Source: Flavobacterium sp. (GTDB taxonomy: Bacteria > Bacteroidota > Bacteroidia > Flavobacteriales > Flavobacteriaceae). From it: 64,000 bases of DNA. A program made the position numbers and the translations under genes. Below the pieces are notes generated by a model, which was not told the DNA's origin, did no database searches, and saw nothing but the letters and a program-made list of their open reading frames with translations. Shown here piece by piece: positions 34,657-42,371 of this stretch. The DNA lies in the NCBI RefSeq assembly GCF_017744675.1, contig NZ_JAGIAV010000009.1, forward strand, positions 1 to 64,000. Direction: 5' to 3'. Each line of letters begins with the position of its first letter. Within the stretch, counting starts at the first letter, position 1.

Positions 34657-34664
34657 TACTTTTG
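34657..34664 (+). promoter_or_regulatory. Candidate -7 promoter element of the PspC-like gene
   Basis: TACTTTTG matches TAnnTTTG, 54 bases before the start at 34718. Confidence 0.45.
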
Positions 34665-34717
34665 TAATTCTGAGCAATCAGGTATCTAAAATCTAAAGTC
34701 ATAAATCTAAAATATTC

Positions 34718-34945
34718 ATGTCAGCAATTTTAAAACTTAAATTCTTTTTTGAAAAATATGGTTTTCATGTTTCTTCAAGACTAGCAGATAAACTAGGAAT
34801 GCGCGTAACAAGTGTGCGATTGTTTTTTATTTATATCTCTTTTGTTACAGCCGGTTTAGGGTTTGGAGTTTATCTCACTCTTGCTTTCTGGATTAGGCTG
34901 AAAGATTTAATTCGCTCAAAAAGAACCTCAGTATTTGATTTATAA
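34718..34945 (+). CDS. Short PspC-domain membrane protein
   Basis: This 75-residue protein has the PspC pattern: FHVSSRLADKLGMRVTSVRL, then one hydrophobic segment (FFIYISFVTAGLGFGVYLTLAFWI) and a short basic tail. PspC proteins are inner-membrane parts of envelope stress responses; this is the minimal single-domain form common in flavobacteria, and no pspA or pspB is nearby. It ends at a strong bidirectional terminator. Confidence 0.82.
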   Translation: MSAILKLKFFFEKYGFHVSSRLADKLGMRVTSVRLFFIYISFVTAGLGFGVYLTLAFWIRLKDLIRSKRTSVFDL

Positions 34946-34980
34946 AAAAAGCTCCAAATGTAAATTTGGAGCTTTTTTAT
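34945..34980. terminator. Bidirectional terminator, PspC gene and amino acid permease
   Basis: Stem AAAAAAGCTCCAAAT/ATTTGGAGCTTTTTT with a GTAA loop lies between convergent genes, with T-runs on both strands. Confidence 0.9.
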
Positions 34981-34995
34981 AACTAGAATTGAAAA

Positions 34996-36468
34996 TTATT
35001 CAACATCTGCATCTGTATTGTTAAGTCTAGATCTTTTCTTGCTATATCCAAAGTATACAACGATACCAAGAATAAGCCATCCAAAAGATAACAACTGTGC
35101 ATCTTTACTTAAATTAAAAATTAAATAAGAATTAATTGCGATTCCTAATACCGCAATAACTGGTAAAGCAGGAACTTTAAATGTTCTGGTTAATCCAGGT
35201 TGTTTTACTCTTAAAATCCAAACAGCGATACAAACCATTGTAAAGGCAAACAAAGTACCAAAACTTGTCATATCGGCCAATTTGTTAATTGGCGTAAAAG
35301 CCGCAACAGTTGCAATGATAGCTCCAAGAATCATTAAGTTCGTTTTTGGAGTTCCAGAAATTGGGTTTACTTTAGAGAAAACAGAAGGAATTAAACCATC
35401 TTTAGACATTCCAAGGAAAATTCTAGATTGTCCCATAATCATAACCATTAATACAGAAACCAAACCAATAGTCGCAGCAACAGTAATAATAAAGCCTGCC
35501 CAACCTTGTCCAGCAATATCAAATGCATAAGCAACAGGAGCTTTAATAGCTTCAGGATATTTTCCTAGTGGGTTAAAATCTTGGTAATTCATCATTCCTG
35601 TTAATACTAAAGAAACAAGAATATATAAAGTAGTACAGATTAATAAAGAAGCAATGATCGCAAACGGAACATCTTTTTTAGGATTAATAGCTTCTCCAGC
35701 TTGTGTAGAAACAGCGTCAAAACCAACATAAGCAAAGAAGATTGCAGCAGCTCCAGAGATAATACCGCTAATTCCGTAAGCATTGTGAGTAGTTTCTTTT
35801 TCAACAATTTGAGTTGCTGCAGGAATAAATGGGCTCCAGTTTGCTGTATTAATGAAGAAAAGACCAGCAATAATCACAAAGATTACCGCAGATACTTTAA
35901 GAATTACAATAGCATTATTTGCTTTTGCAGCACTTTTTGTTCCTTTAATAAGCAATGAAATAACTAAAATAACGATCAAGAAAGCAGGAAGATTCATAGA
36001 GAAACCCTCTCCAGTATAACTTGCAGGATCTGTTGTAAGCCAATCAGGTAGTTTTATATGAAATAATTTAAGCAATTTATTAAAGTATCCGGACCAGGAA
36101 ACCGCTACAGTCATAGAGCCCATAGCATACTCGAGAATTAGTCCCCATCCGATAATCCAGGCAAAAACTTCTCCAATCGTACCATAGGCATAGGCATAAG
36201 CAGATCCTTCAACAGGTAAGATAGAAGCAAATTCAGAATAGCAAAGAGCCGCAAAAACACACGCAATACCTGCGATGATAAACGAAATTGCTAATGCTGG
36301 ACCAGCATGATAATAAGCCCCAGTACCTGTAAGTACAAAAATTCCCCCACCGATAATGGCACCAACACCAATGGCAGTAAGACTCCATTTTCCTAGGACT
36401 CTTTTTAAATCACTTTTTTTCATATCGGCCTCAAAGGCAGATATAGGTTTAACTCTCCAAATTGACAT
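34996..36468 (-). CDS. APC-family amino acid permease
   Basis: This 490-residue inner membrane protein has about 12 transmembrane segments. Its first helix has the GVGAIIGGGIFVLTGTGAYY signature of APC-superfamily amino acid transporters. A conserved segment AIFFAYVGFDAVSTQAGEAINPKKDVP in the middle fits the cationic amino acid transporter subfamily. Substrate (basic or other amino acids) is inferred only. A TACATTTG -7 element lies upstream at 36501-36508. It is a single-gene unit. Confidence 0.9.
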   Translation of the reverse strand: MSIWRVKPISAFEADMKKSDLKRVLGKWSLTAIGVGAIIGGGIFVLTGTGAYYHAGPALAISFIIAGIACVFAALCYSEFASILPVEGSAYAYAYGTIGEVFAWIIGWGLILEYAMGSMTVAVSWSGYFNKLLKLFHIKLPDWLTTDPASYTGEGFSMNLPAFLIVILVISLLIKGTKSAAKANNAIVILKVSAVIFVIIAGLFFINTANWSPFIPAATQIVEKETTHNAYGISGIISGAAAIFFAYVGFDAVSTQAGEAINPKKDVPFAIIASLLICTTLYILVSLVLTGMMNYQDFNPLGKYPEAIKAPVAYAFDIAGQGWAGFIITVAATIGLVSVLMVMIMGQSRIFLGMSKDGLIPSVFSKVNPISGTPKTNLMILGAIIATVAAFTPINKLADMTSFGTLFAFTMVCIAVWILRVKQPGLTRTFKVPALPVIAVLGIAINSYLIFNLSKDAQLLSFGWLILGIVVYFGYSKKRSRLNNTDADVE

Positions 36469-36500
36469 ATTATTTTATTGGTTTATTTGTTATTAAGTGC

Positions 36501-36508
36501 CAAATGTA
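36501..36508 (-). promoter_or_regulatory. Candidate -7 promoter element of the amino acid permease
   Basis: The minus strand reads TACATTTG, an exact -7 consensus match, 33-40 bases before the start codon at 36468. Confidence 0.55.
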
Positions 36509-36682
36509 TTGTTTTTTGTAAAAAATAAAAACAATTATTATCTTTTAAGTTATAAAATCTTTGTTTTTTTTACAGTACTCGTAAGAAAGATTCTCTAAGT
36601 ATTGACATTCATTAAATTAATTGGACTTTTGTAATGGATTCGACAATTTTTTGAAAACTACTTTTCTTACTAATTTTCTTAA

Positions 36683-36690
36683 TAAATTTG
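36683..36690 (+). promoter_or_regulatory. Candidate -7 promoter element of the helix-hairpin-helix gene
   Basis: TAAATTTG matches TAnnTTTG, 29 bases before the ATG at 36719. Confidence 0.45.
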
Positions 36691-36718
36691 AAGGATTTTT
36701 CTTCTAAGTGTTTTTGTT

Positions 36719-37606
36719 ATGAATTTTAAATCTTTACAGCAATATCTGCGCTTTACTAAACAGCAGCGAATAGGCATTTTTATGCTTTTCCTTATAATGA
36801 TTGGATTACAGCTGTTTTATTTTTTATCCGATTTTAATGTCTCAGAAACAAAAAGTCCAGAAAAGGAACAATGGCTTGCTCTTCAATCGGAAATTGATCA
36901 AGACAAATTGATTGATAAAAGTTTAAAGCAGGTCAATTATCTTTTTAACCCTAATTTCATTTCTGATTATAAAGGATACAAACTCGGAATGTCGGTAGAA
37001 GAAATAGATCGTTTAACGGCATTTCGTAAAGAAAATAAATATTTAAACTCGGCAGAAGAGTTTCAAAAAGTTACTGGAATTTCAGATTCGTTATTAAATA
37101 AGATTTCTCCATTATTTAAATTTCCAGATTGGAAACAGAACAAAACGAATCATCCTACTGAGAAAAAAGATTTCAGTATAAAAAGTTTTCCGAAAAAAGA
37201 AAAGCCCGCAGTATTAAATATTAATGAGGCAACACAAGAAGACTTAATGAAAATTTATGGAATAGGAGAAGGGCTATCTACGAGAATTCTAAAACAAAAA
37301 GAAATCCTAGGTTCGTTTGTGTCAATGGACCAAATGAAAGAGATCTGGGGACTTTCACCAGAAGTTATAAATGAATTAAATGCTCATTTTAAAGTGGTAA
37401 TTCCTTCAAGTCTGAAGAAAATAAATGTTAATGAGGCGTCATTAAAAGAACTGGCTCAATTTTCATACTTTAAATATGGTATTGCAAAACAAATAGTAAC
37501 CTACAGAAGTATGAATGGAAATTTTAATAATATTGAGGATTTAGCAAAAATTAAAGATTTTCCTGTTGAAAAAGCAAAAATAATTAGTTTATATTTGGAG
37601 TTCTAA
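36719..37606 (+). CDS. ComEA-like membrane-anchored helix-hairpin-helix protein
   Basis: This 295-residue protein has one N-terminal membrane segment (about 18-36, IGIFMLFLIMIGLQLFYFL). Three helix-hairpin-helix-type units follow: about 75-135 (FNPNFIS...LTAFRKENKYLNSAEEF), 160-220 (LNINEATQEDLMKIYGIGEG) and 230-295 (INVNEASLKELAQFSYFKYG). The unit wording matches the DNA-binding ComEA family used in DNA uptake, but with three units rather than one or two. It probably faces the periplasm. It ends 13 bases before the acyl-CoA dehydrogenase, which may be co-transcribed. No other competence gene is nearby. Confidence 0.8.
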   Translation: MNFKSLQQYLRFTKQQRIGIFMLFLIMIGLQLFYFLSDFNVSETKSPEKEQWLALQSEIDQDKLIDKSLKQVNYLFNPNFISDYKGYKLGMSVEEIDRLTAFRKENKYLNSAEEFQKVTGISDSLLNKISPLFKFPDWKQNKTNHPTEKKDFSIKSFPKKEKPAVLNINEATQEDLMKIYGIGEGLSTRILKQKEILGSFVSMDQMKEIWGLSPEVINELNAHFKVVIPSSLKKINVNEASLKELAQFSYFKYGIAKQIVTYRSMNGNFNNIEDLAKIKDFPVEKAKIISLYLEF

Positions 37607-37619
37607 AACAAACCAACGA

Positions 37620-38759
37620 ATGAACTTTGATTACAACGAAACACAACTAATGATTGCACAGTCTATTAAAGATTTTGCAGAAAAAAATATTAGACCTTAT
37701 ATAATGGAATGGGACGAAGCGCAAATTTTTCCACTTCCGTTGTTTAAGCAACTTGGCGAGATGGGCTTTATGGGAGTTTTAGTTCCAGAAGAATATGGAG
37801 GTTCAGGTTTAGGTTACCACGAATATATTACAGTAATAGAAGAAATTTCAAAAGTAGATCCTTCAATCGGATTATCTGTTGCGGCGCATAATTCCTTATG
37901 CACTAATCACATTTTAACCTTTGGAAACGAAGAGCAAAAGAAAAAATGGCTTCCAAAATTAGCTACAGCTGAATTTATTGGTGCTTGGGGACTGACAGAA
38001 CATAATACAGGTTCTGATGCTGGCGGGATGAATACCACCGCCGTTAAAGACGGAGACCATTGGGTCGTAAACGGCGCCAAAAACTTTATTACGCACGGAA
38101 TTTCTGGAGATGTTGCGGTTGTAGTAGTGCGCACTGGCGAAAAAGGCGATTCTAAAGGAATGACCGCTTTTGTTTTTGAAAAAGGAATGAAAGGCTTTAC
38201 GTCGGGTAAAAAGGAAAATAAATTAGGAATGAGAGCAAGCGAAACAGCAGAACTGGTTTTTGATAATTGCCGAATTCCTGATGAAAATAGATTAGGAGAG
38301 GTTGGAGAAGGTTTTGTTCAGGCCATGAAAATTTTAGACGGCGGAAGAATCTCTATTGGCGCCCTGTCATTAGGAATTGCAAAAGGAGCCTATGAAGCCG
38401 CATTAAAATACTCAAAAGAAAGACATCAGTTCGGACAGCCAATTAGTAATTTTCAAGGCATTTCCTTTAAATTGGCAGATATGGCAACAGAAATTGAGGC
38501 TTCAGAATTATTGCTCCATAAAGCAGCTTTCTTAAAACAACAGCATAAGCCAGTTACAACATCAGGCGCTATGGCCAAAATGTACGCTTCTGAAGCCTGT
38601 GTAAAAATCGCAAACGATGCTGTTCAAATTCATGGCGGATATGGATATACTAAGGATTTTCCGGTAGAAAAATTCTATAGAGACTCTAAATTATGTACCA
38701 TTGGAGAAGGAACAACTGAAATTCAAAAGCTTGTTATTTCTAGAAATTTATTAAAATAG
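37620..38759 (+). CDS. Acyl-CoA dehydrogenase
   Basis: This 379-residue flavoprotein oxidises an acyl-CoA to the enoyl-CoA in fatty or branched-chain acid breakdown. It shows the N-terminal helical domain, the GAWGLTEHNTGSDAGGMNTTA FAD/substrate loop (about 121-141), and the C-terminal GEGTTEIQKLVISRNLL, where the glutamate of GEGTTE (about E363) is the likely base as in short-chain enzymes. Full length and cytoplasmic. Chain-length preference cannot be told. It ends at a long terminator hairpin. Confidence 0.92.
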   Translation: MNFDYNETQLMIAQSIKDFAEKNIRPYIMEWDEAQIFPLPLFKQLGEMGFMGVLVPEEYGGSGLGYHEYITVIEEISKVDPSIGLSVAAHNSLCTNHILTFGNEEQKKKWLPKLATAEFIGAWGLTEHNTGSDAGGMNTTAVKDGDHWVVNGAKNFITHGISGDVAVVVVRTGEKGDSKGMTAFVFEKGMKGFTSGKKENKLGMRASETAELVFDNCRIPDENRLGEVGEGFVQAMKILDGGRISIGALSLGIAKGAYEAALKYSKERHQFGQPISNFQGISFKLADMATEIEASELLLHKAAFLKQQHKPVTTSGAMAKMYASEACVKIANDAVQIHGGYGYTKDFPVEKFYRDSKLCTIGEGTTEIQKLVISRNLLK

Positions 38760-38779
38760 TAATATTGCTTTGGGCGTAC

Positions 38780-38831
38780 CCCTAAAAACAAAAGCCATTC
38801 AGCAAACGCAGAGTGGCTTTTGTTTCTAGGG
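38780..38831 (+). terminator. Terminator hairpin after the acyl-CoA dehydrogenase gene
   Basis: A long stem from CCCTAAAAACAAAAGCCA to TGGCTTTTGTTTCTAGGG with a ~16-base loop. The T-run is inside the 3' arm, so it may act by stem structure. It abuts a dispersed hairpin element. Confidence 0.65.
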
Positions 38832-38832
38832 T

Positions 38833-38905
38833 CGGGCTTTTCACTGCAATCTTTTTGTTTTTAAAGAAAAAACAAAAAGGATTTCCGTTGCAATCCCTCA
38901 CGCAT
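38833..38905. repeat. Dispersed hairpin element, copy B
   Basis: CGGGCTTTTCACTGCAAT, then the stem CTTTTTGTTTTT/AAAAACAAAAAG with loop AAAGA-like bases, then GATTTCCGTTGCAATCCC. The stem sequence differs from copy A (19350-19418) by paired changes while loop and flanks stay similar. Confidence 0.65.
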
Positions 38906-38970
38906 ACGGTAGAAATGGTGGTTTTTGAAAATAATTTGAAATTTATCATTCATAATTCATAATTAATATA

Positions 38971-38978
38971 TACATTTG
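38971..38978 (+). promoter_or_regulatory. Candidate -7 promoter element of rpsU
   Basis: TACATTTG followed by CAGCC matches TAnnTTTG, 13 bases before the Shine-Dalgarno block. This gives a very short leader of about 25 bases. Confidence 0.6.
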
Positions 38979-38989
38979 CAGCCTTAACG

Positions 38990-38999
38990 AGAGGAGGTG
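38990..38999 (+). promoter_or_regulatory. Unusually strong Shine-Dalgarno of rpsU
   Basis: AGAGGAGGTG contains AGGAGGTG, an 8-base complement to the 16S rRNA 3' end, 8 bases before the rpsU ATG (39008). Almost no other gene in this window has a recognisable Shine-Dalgarno. In Flavobacteriia, bS21 helps to hide the anti-Shine-Dalgarno on the 30S subunit, and rpsU's own strong site allows bS21-lacking ribosomes to translate it selectively. The site here fits that autoregulation. Confidence 0.85.
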
Positions 39000-39007
39000 T
39001 CTATATT

Positions 39008-39202
39008 ATGTTAATTATACCAATTAAAGACGGAGAAAATATCGATAGAGCATTAAAGCGCTATAAAAGAAAATTTGATAAAACAGGAACTGTTCGTCAA
39101 TTAAGAGCACGTACTGCTTTTATTAAGCCTTCTGTTATCAAAAGAGCACAAATCCAAAAAGCGGCTTACATTCAAGGCTTGAAAGATAGCTTAGAAAGTT
39201 AA
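39008..39202 (+). CDS. rpsU: 30S ribosomal protein bS21
   Basis: This 64-residue, very basic protein (MLIIPIKDGENIDRALKRYKRK...) is bS21 of the small subunit platform, near the 3' end of 16S rRNA. Full length. In this phylum it is part of the pocket with bS6 and bS18 that masks the anti-Shine-Dalgarno. Its own message carries the only strong Shine-Dalgarno seen in the window. It is the first gene of the conserved rpsU - recombinase - hpf - tRNA - tuf order and has its own terminator. Confidence 0.97.
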   Translation: MLIIPIKDGENIDRALKRYKRKFDKTGTVRQLRARTAFIKPSVIKRAQIQKAAYIQGLKDSLES

Positions 39203-39224
39203 TATCAGCTTTTCGAAAATAATT

Positions 39225-39273
39225 ACCGTTAGTGGTCAAAATGTTTTAATTTTGATGCTAACGGTTTTTTTTA
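39225..39273 (+). terminator. Terminator of rpsU
   Basis: Outer arms ACCGTTAG/CTAACGGT with inner TCAAAAT/ATTTTGA pairing, followed by eight T. The next gene begins immediately after it. Confidence 0.85.
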
Positions 39274-39293
39274 TGCTTAATTTTTTTGATTTT

Positions 39294-40187
39294 ATGAAAA
39301 CGAATAAAGAAGCTTTTTCGGATTATCTTTTATTGGAGAAAAAATATTCCACACATACGGTTGGGGCATACTTGAATGATGTAGTTTCTTTTGAGTCTTT
39401 TCTAAAAGAATCTTTTGATCAGGAAAGTGTGGATCTGGTGAATTATGGTCAAGTAAGAAGCTGGATTGTTTCTTTGGTTGATCAAGGTATTTCGAATGTT
39501 TCTATTAATCGAAAGATGGCTTCTTTGAAGGCGTTTTATAAATTTCTTCTAAAGATAAAGCAGATAGAGATAAATCCGATGCTGAAACATAAGTCTTTGA
39601 AAACTCCGAAAGTGGTTCAGATTCCTTTTTCGGAAAAGGAATTGAAAGATTTGCTTACTACTATAGATGCTCCTGTTGGCTTTGAAGAAATTCGAGACAA
39701 GCTTATAGTAGAAATGTTTTATGTAACAGGAATGCGCCGTGCAGAACTGATTCATTTATTGATTAAAAATGTCGATTGCTCTAATAATGTGATTAAAGTC
39801 TTAGGAAAAAGGAATAAAGAACGCATAATTCCAATTTTGCCAATTATTGCAAATCAAATCGGCTCCTATATAAAGGAGCGGGATGATTTGGAAAGCCTCA
39901 TTGATTCCGACTATTTTTTTGTTTCGAAAAAAGGGTTAAAATTGAGCGAATCTTTTGTTTATCGTTTGATAAATTCATACTTTAGTAGGGTCTCAGAAAA
40001 GGTAAAAAAAAGTCCGCATGTGCTTCGTCATACTTTTGCAACACACCTTTTAAATAATGGGGCAGATTTAAATTCAGTTAAAGAATTGCTAGGGCATTCT
40101 AGTTTGGCTTCTACACAAGTTTATACTCATAATAGTTTGGCGGAACTTAAAAAAGTATATAAAGATGCGCATCCAAGAAATAAATAG
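39294..40187 (+). CDS. Tyrosine recombinase (XerC/XerD family)
   Basis: This 297-residue tyrosine recombinase has the N-terminal SAM-like core-binding domain (about 5-90) and the catalytic domain with Arg in TGMRRAELIHL, the HVLRHTFATHLLNNGADL box (His, Arg), the GHSS histidine and the nucleophile Tyr in STQVYTHNS. Its length and position beside hpf and tuf match the chromosomal XerC-type resolvase of Bacteroidota, acting at dif in chromosome dimer resolution; it is not part of a mobile element here. I start at 39294, after the rpsU terminator; an ATG at 39273 is possible. Confidence 0.92.
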   Translation: MKTNKEAFSDYLLLEKKYSTHTVGAYLNDVVSFESFLKESFDQESVDLVNYGQVRSWIVSLVDQGISNVSINRKMASLKAFYKFLLKIKQIEINPMLKHKSLKTPKVVQIPFSEKELKDLLTTIDAPVGFEEIRDKLIVEMFYVTGMRRAELIHLLIKNVDCSNNVIKVLGKRNKERIIPILPIIANQIGSYIKERDDLESLIDSDYFFVSKKGLKLSESFVYRLINSYFSRVSEKVKKSPHVLRHTFATHLLNNGADLNSVKELLGHSSLASTQVYTHNSLAELKKVYKDAHPRNK

Positions 40188-40219
40188 CGGTTCTAAATGT
40201 TAACCCTAAAATTTTTATT

Positions 40220-40522
40220 ATGAAGGTAGATGTTCATGCAGTTAATTTTACTGTCGACAGAAAATTGGTCGATTTTATCCAAGAAAGAATGGGTAAGCTA
40301 GAGAAATACTACGATCGAGTGGTTTCATCAGATGTTTTTTTAAAGGTTGAAAGAACGAGTGATAAAGAGAATAAAGTGGTGGAGATAAAGATTAATGTTC
40401 CTGGTGATGATTTTTTGGTAAAAAAACAGTGTAAAACATTTGAAGAGGCGGTTGAGCTTTCGGCAGAATCGTTAGAACGTTTGCTTGTAAAAAGGAAGGA
40501 AAAAATTAGAGCACACATTTAA
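40220..40522 (+). CDS. hpf: Ribosome hibernation promoting factor (HPF/RaiA family), short form
   Basis: This 100-residue protein (MKVDVHAVNFTVDRKLVDFIQERMGKLEKYY...) has the beta-alpha-beta-beta-beta-alpha HPF/RaiA fold that binds the 30S decoding region and silences ribosomes in stationary phase. It lacks the C-terminal dimerisation domain of long HPF. It follows the recombinase gene by 32 bases and precedes the tRNA/tuf promoter. Confidence 0.88.
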   Translation: MKVDVHAVNFTVDRKLVDFIQERMGKLEKYYDRVVSSDVFLKVERTSDKENKVVEIKINVPGDDFLVKKQCKTFEEAVELSAESLERLLVKRKEKIRAHI

Positions 40523-40545
40523 TTGAAATTTTTTTGAAAAAATGT

Positions 40546-40575
40546 TTTGATTAAAAGATAAAATAGCTACATTTG
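40546..40575 (+). promoter_or_regulatory. Promoter of the tRNA-Thr/Tyr/Thr - tuf unit
   Basis: TTTG (40546-40549) and TACATTTG (40568-40575) are separated by 18 bases, close to the Bacteroidota -33/-7 consensus. It lies 38 bases before the first tRNA. A small hairpin with a T-run (about 40577-40603) follows directly. Confidence 0.65.
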
Positions 40576-40612
40576 CAGTCCGTTAGAAATAGCGGACTTT
40601 TTTAATGTATTC

Positions 40613-40686
40613 GCCGATGTAGCTCAGCTGGCTAGAGCAGCTGATTTGTAATCAGCAGGTCGTGGGTTCGAGTCCCTCTATCGGCT
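40613..40686 (+). tRNA. tRNA-Thr (anticodon TGT)
   Basis: 74 bases. Acceptor GCCGATG/TATCGGC, D-arm AGCTCAGCTGGCTAGAGCA, anticodon stem GCTGA/TCAGC with loop TTTGTAA (TGT), T-arm with GGTTCGAGTC. CCA is not encoded. Reads ACA codons. Confidence 0.95.
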
Positions 40687-40744
40687 CAGAAAATTTCAAA
40701 TGCGATTTGAAATTAGTTCTTTAAATAATGGACTTTTAAAACTA

Positions 40745-40825
40745 GGGGAGATACTCAAGCGGCCAACGAGGGCAGACTGTAAATCTGCTGTGTGAACTTC
40801 GCAGGTTCGAATCCTGCTCTCCCCA
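40745..40825 (+). tRNA. tRNA-Tyr (anticodon GTA)
   Basis: 81 bases with a long variable arm, as expected for tRNA-Tyr. Acceptor GGGGAGA/TCTCCCC, anticodon stem GCAGA/TCTGC with loop CTGTAAA (GTA), T-loop GGTTCGAATCC. CCA is not encoded. Confidence 0.95.
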
Positions 40826-40912
40826 CAAATTTTAATTTCAGATTGAAAAATTTTAGATTTTAGATTTGCGTTAATCTAAAATCAGAAATCAGAAATCTAA
40901 AATTGAAGCTCT

Positions 40913-40984
40913 GCCGGTGTAGCTCAGGGGTAGAGTGCTTCCTTGGTAAGGAAGAGGTCTCGGGTTCAAATCCCGACATTGGCT
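40913..40984 (+). tRNA. tRNA-Thr (anticodon GGT)
   Basis: 72 bases. Acceptor GCCGGTG/CATTGGC, anticodon stem CTTCC/GGAAG with loop TTGGTAA (GGT), T-arm GGTTCAAATCC. It lies 55 bases before tuf. The 87 bases between it and tRNA-Tyr hold only TCTAAAATCAGAAATC-type filler. Confidence 0.95.
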
Positions 40985-41039
40985 CAAGTAAGTAGGAAAT
41001 TGAAAATTAATATATAACTAAGATTAAAAATTAAGTAAA

Positions 41040-42227
41040 ATGGCAAAGGAGAATTTTAATCGTTCCAAACCGCACTTAAACATAGGTACAATTGGACACG
41101 TAGATCACGGAAAAACTACATTAACTGCTGCAATTACAAAAGTATTGTCAGATGCTGGTTACTGTCAAGCAAAATCGTTTGATCAAATCGATAACGCTCC
41201 AGAGGAGAAAGAAAGAGGTATTACTATTAATACATCACACGTAGAGTACGAAACTGCTAACCGTCACTACGCTCACGTTGACTGTCCAGGTCACGCGGAT
41301 TACGTAAAGAACATGGTTACTGGTGCTGCTCAAATGGACGGAGCTATCTTAGTAGTTGCTGCTACAGATGGTCCAATGCCACAAACTCGTGAGCACATCC
41401 TTTTAGGACGTCAGGTAGGTATTCCAAGAATCGTTGTTTTCATGAACAAAGTGGATATGGTTGATGATGCTGAGTTATTAGAGCTTGTTGAAATGGAAAT
41501 TAGAGATTTATTATCTTTCTACGAGTACGATGGAGATAATGGTCCTGTGGTTCAAGGTTCTGCTTTAGGAGGATTAAACAATGATCCAAACTGGGTACCT
41601 AAAATTATCGAATTAATGGAAGCTGTTGACAACTGGATCGAAGAGCCAGTACGTGACGTTGCTAAACCATTCTTGATGCCAGTTGAGGACGTATTTACAA
41701 TTACAGGTCGTGGAACTGTTGCTACAGGTCGTATCGAAACTGGAGTTGCTAACACTGGAGATCCTGTTGAAATCATTGGTATGGGAGCTGAAAAATTAAC
41801 TTCTACTATTACAGGAGTTGAGATGTTCCGTAAAATCCTTGATAGAGGTGAAGCTGGAGATAACGTAGGTTTATTGTTAAGAGGTATTGATAAAGCTGAT
41901 ATCAAAAGAGGTATGGTTATTATTAAGCCAGGTTCAGTAAAACCACACGCTAAATTCAAAGCTGAGGTTTATATCTTGAAAAAAGAAGAAGGTGGACGTC
42001 ACACTCCATTCCACAATAACTACCGTCCACAGTTCTACGTACGTACAACTGACGTAACAGGAGTTATTTCTTTACCAGCAGGTGTAGAGATGGTAATGCC
42101 AGGTGATAACTTAACTATTGAGGTTGCTTTATTAAGCCCAATCGCTATGAACGTAGGTTTACGTTTCGCTATCCGTGAAGGTGGTAGAACAGTTGGTGCT
42201 GGACAAGTTACTGAAATCGTAGAGTAA
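41040..42227 (+). CDS. tuf: Elongation factor Tu
   Basis: This 395-residue GTPase delivers aminoacyl-tRNA to the ribosome. G1 is GHVDHGKT, G3 DCPGHADY, G4 NKVDMVDD, followed by the two beta-barrel domains. Full length, with strong codon bias as expected for a highly expressed gene. It is preceded by three tRNA genes, probably in the same transcript, and followed by a terminator and tRNA-Trp. Confidence 0.98.
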   Translation: MAKENFNRSKPHLNIGTIGHVDHGKTTLTAAITKVLSDAGYCQAKSFDQIDNAPEEKERGITINTSHVEYETANRHYAHVDCPGHADYVKNMVTGAAQMDGAILVVAATDGPMPQTREHILLGRQVGIPRIVVFMNKVDMVDDAELLELVEMEIRDLLSFYEYDGDNGPVVQGSALGGLNNDPNWVPKIIELMEAVDNWIEEPVRDVAKPFLMPVEDVFTITGRGTVATGRIETGVANTGDPVEIIGMGAEKLTSTITGVEMFRKILDRGEAGDNVGLLLRGIDKADIKRGMVIIKPGSVKPHAKFKAEVYILKKEEGGRHTPFHNNYRPQFYVRTTDVTGVISLPAGVEMVMPGDNLTIEVALLSPIAMNVGLRFAIREGGRTVGAGQVTEIVE

Positions 42228-42245
42228 TTCTATTAAAATAAAAAG

Positions 42246-42279
42246 AAAGCCAGTGATTATTTTTTAATCACTGGCTTTA
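42246..42279 (+). terminator. Terminator of tuf
   Basis: Stem AAAGCCAGTGATT/AATCACTGGCTTT with a T-rich loop, followed by AATTAC. It lacks a long T-run, so termination may be partial, with read-through into tRNA-Trp-secE. Confidence 0.7.
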
Positions 42280-42282
42280 ATT

Positions 42283-42353
42283 ACGGGCGTAGTTCAAGGG
42301 TAGAATAGCGGTCTCCAAAACCGTTGATGGGGGTTCGAATCCCTCCGCCCGTG
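42283..42353 (+). tRNA. tRNA-Trp (anticodon CCA)
   Basis: 71 bases. Acceptor ACGGGCG/CGCCCGT, anticodon loop CTCCAAA (CCA), T-arm GGTTCGAATCC, discriminator G. It lies 18 bases before secE, the usual tuf - trnW - secE order. Confidence 0.95.
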
Positions 42354-42371
42354 CAATAAAAAATATATCAA

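Noticed and set aside
39294..40187. Tyrosine recombinase as evidence of an integrated element.
   Set aside because: It sits in the conserved rpsU-hpf-tuf neighbourhood, with no flanking attachment repeats or phage genes; it is the housekeeping Xer-type enzyme.
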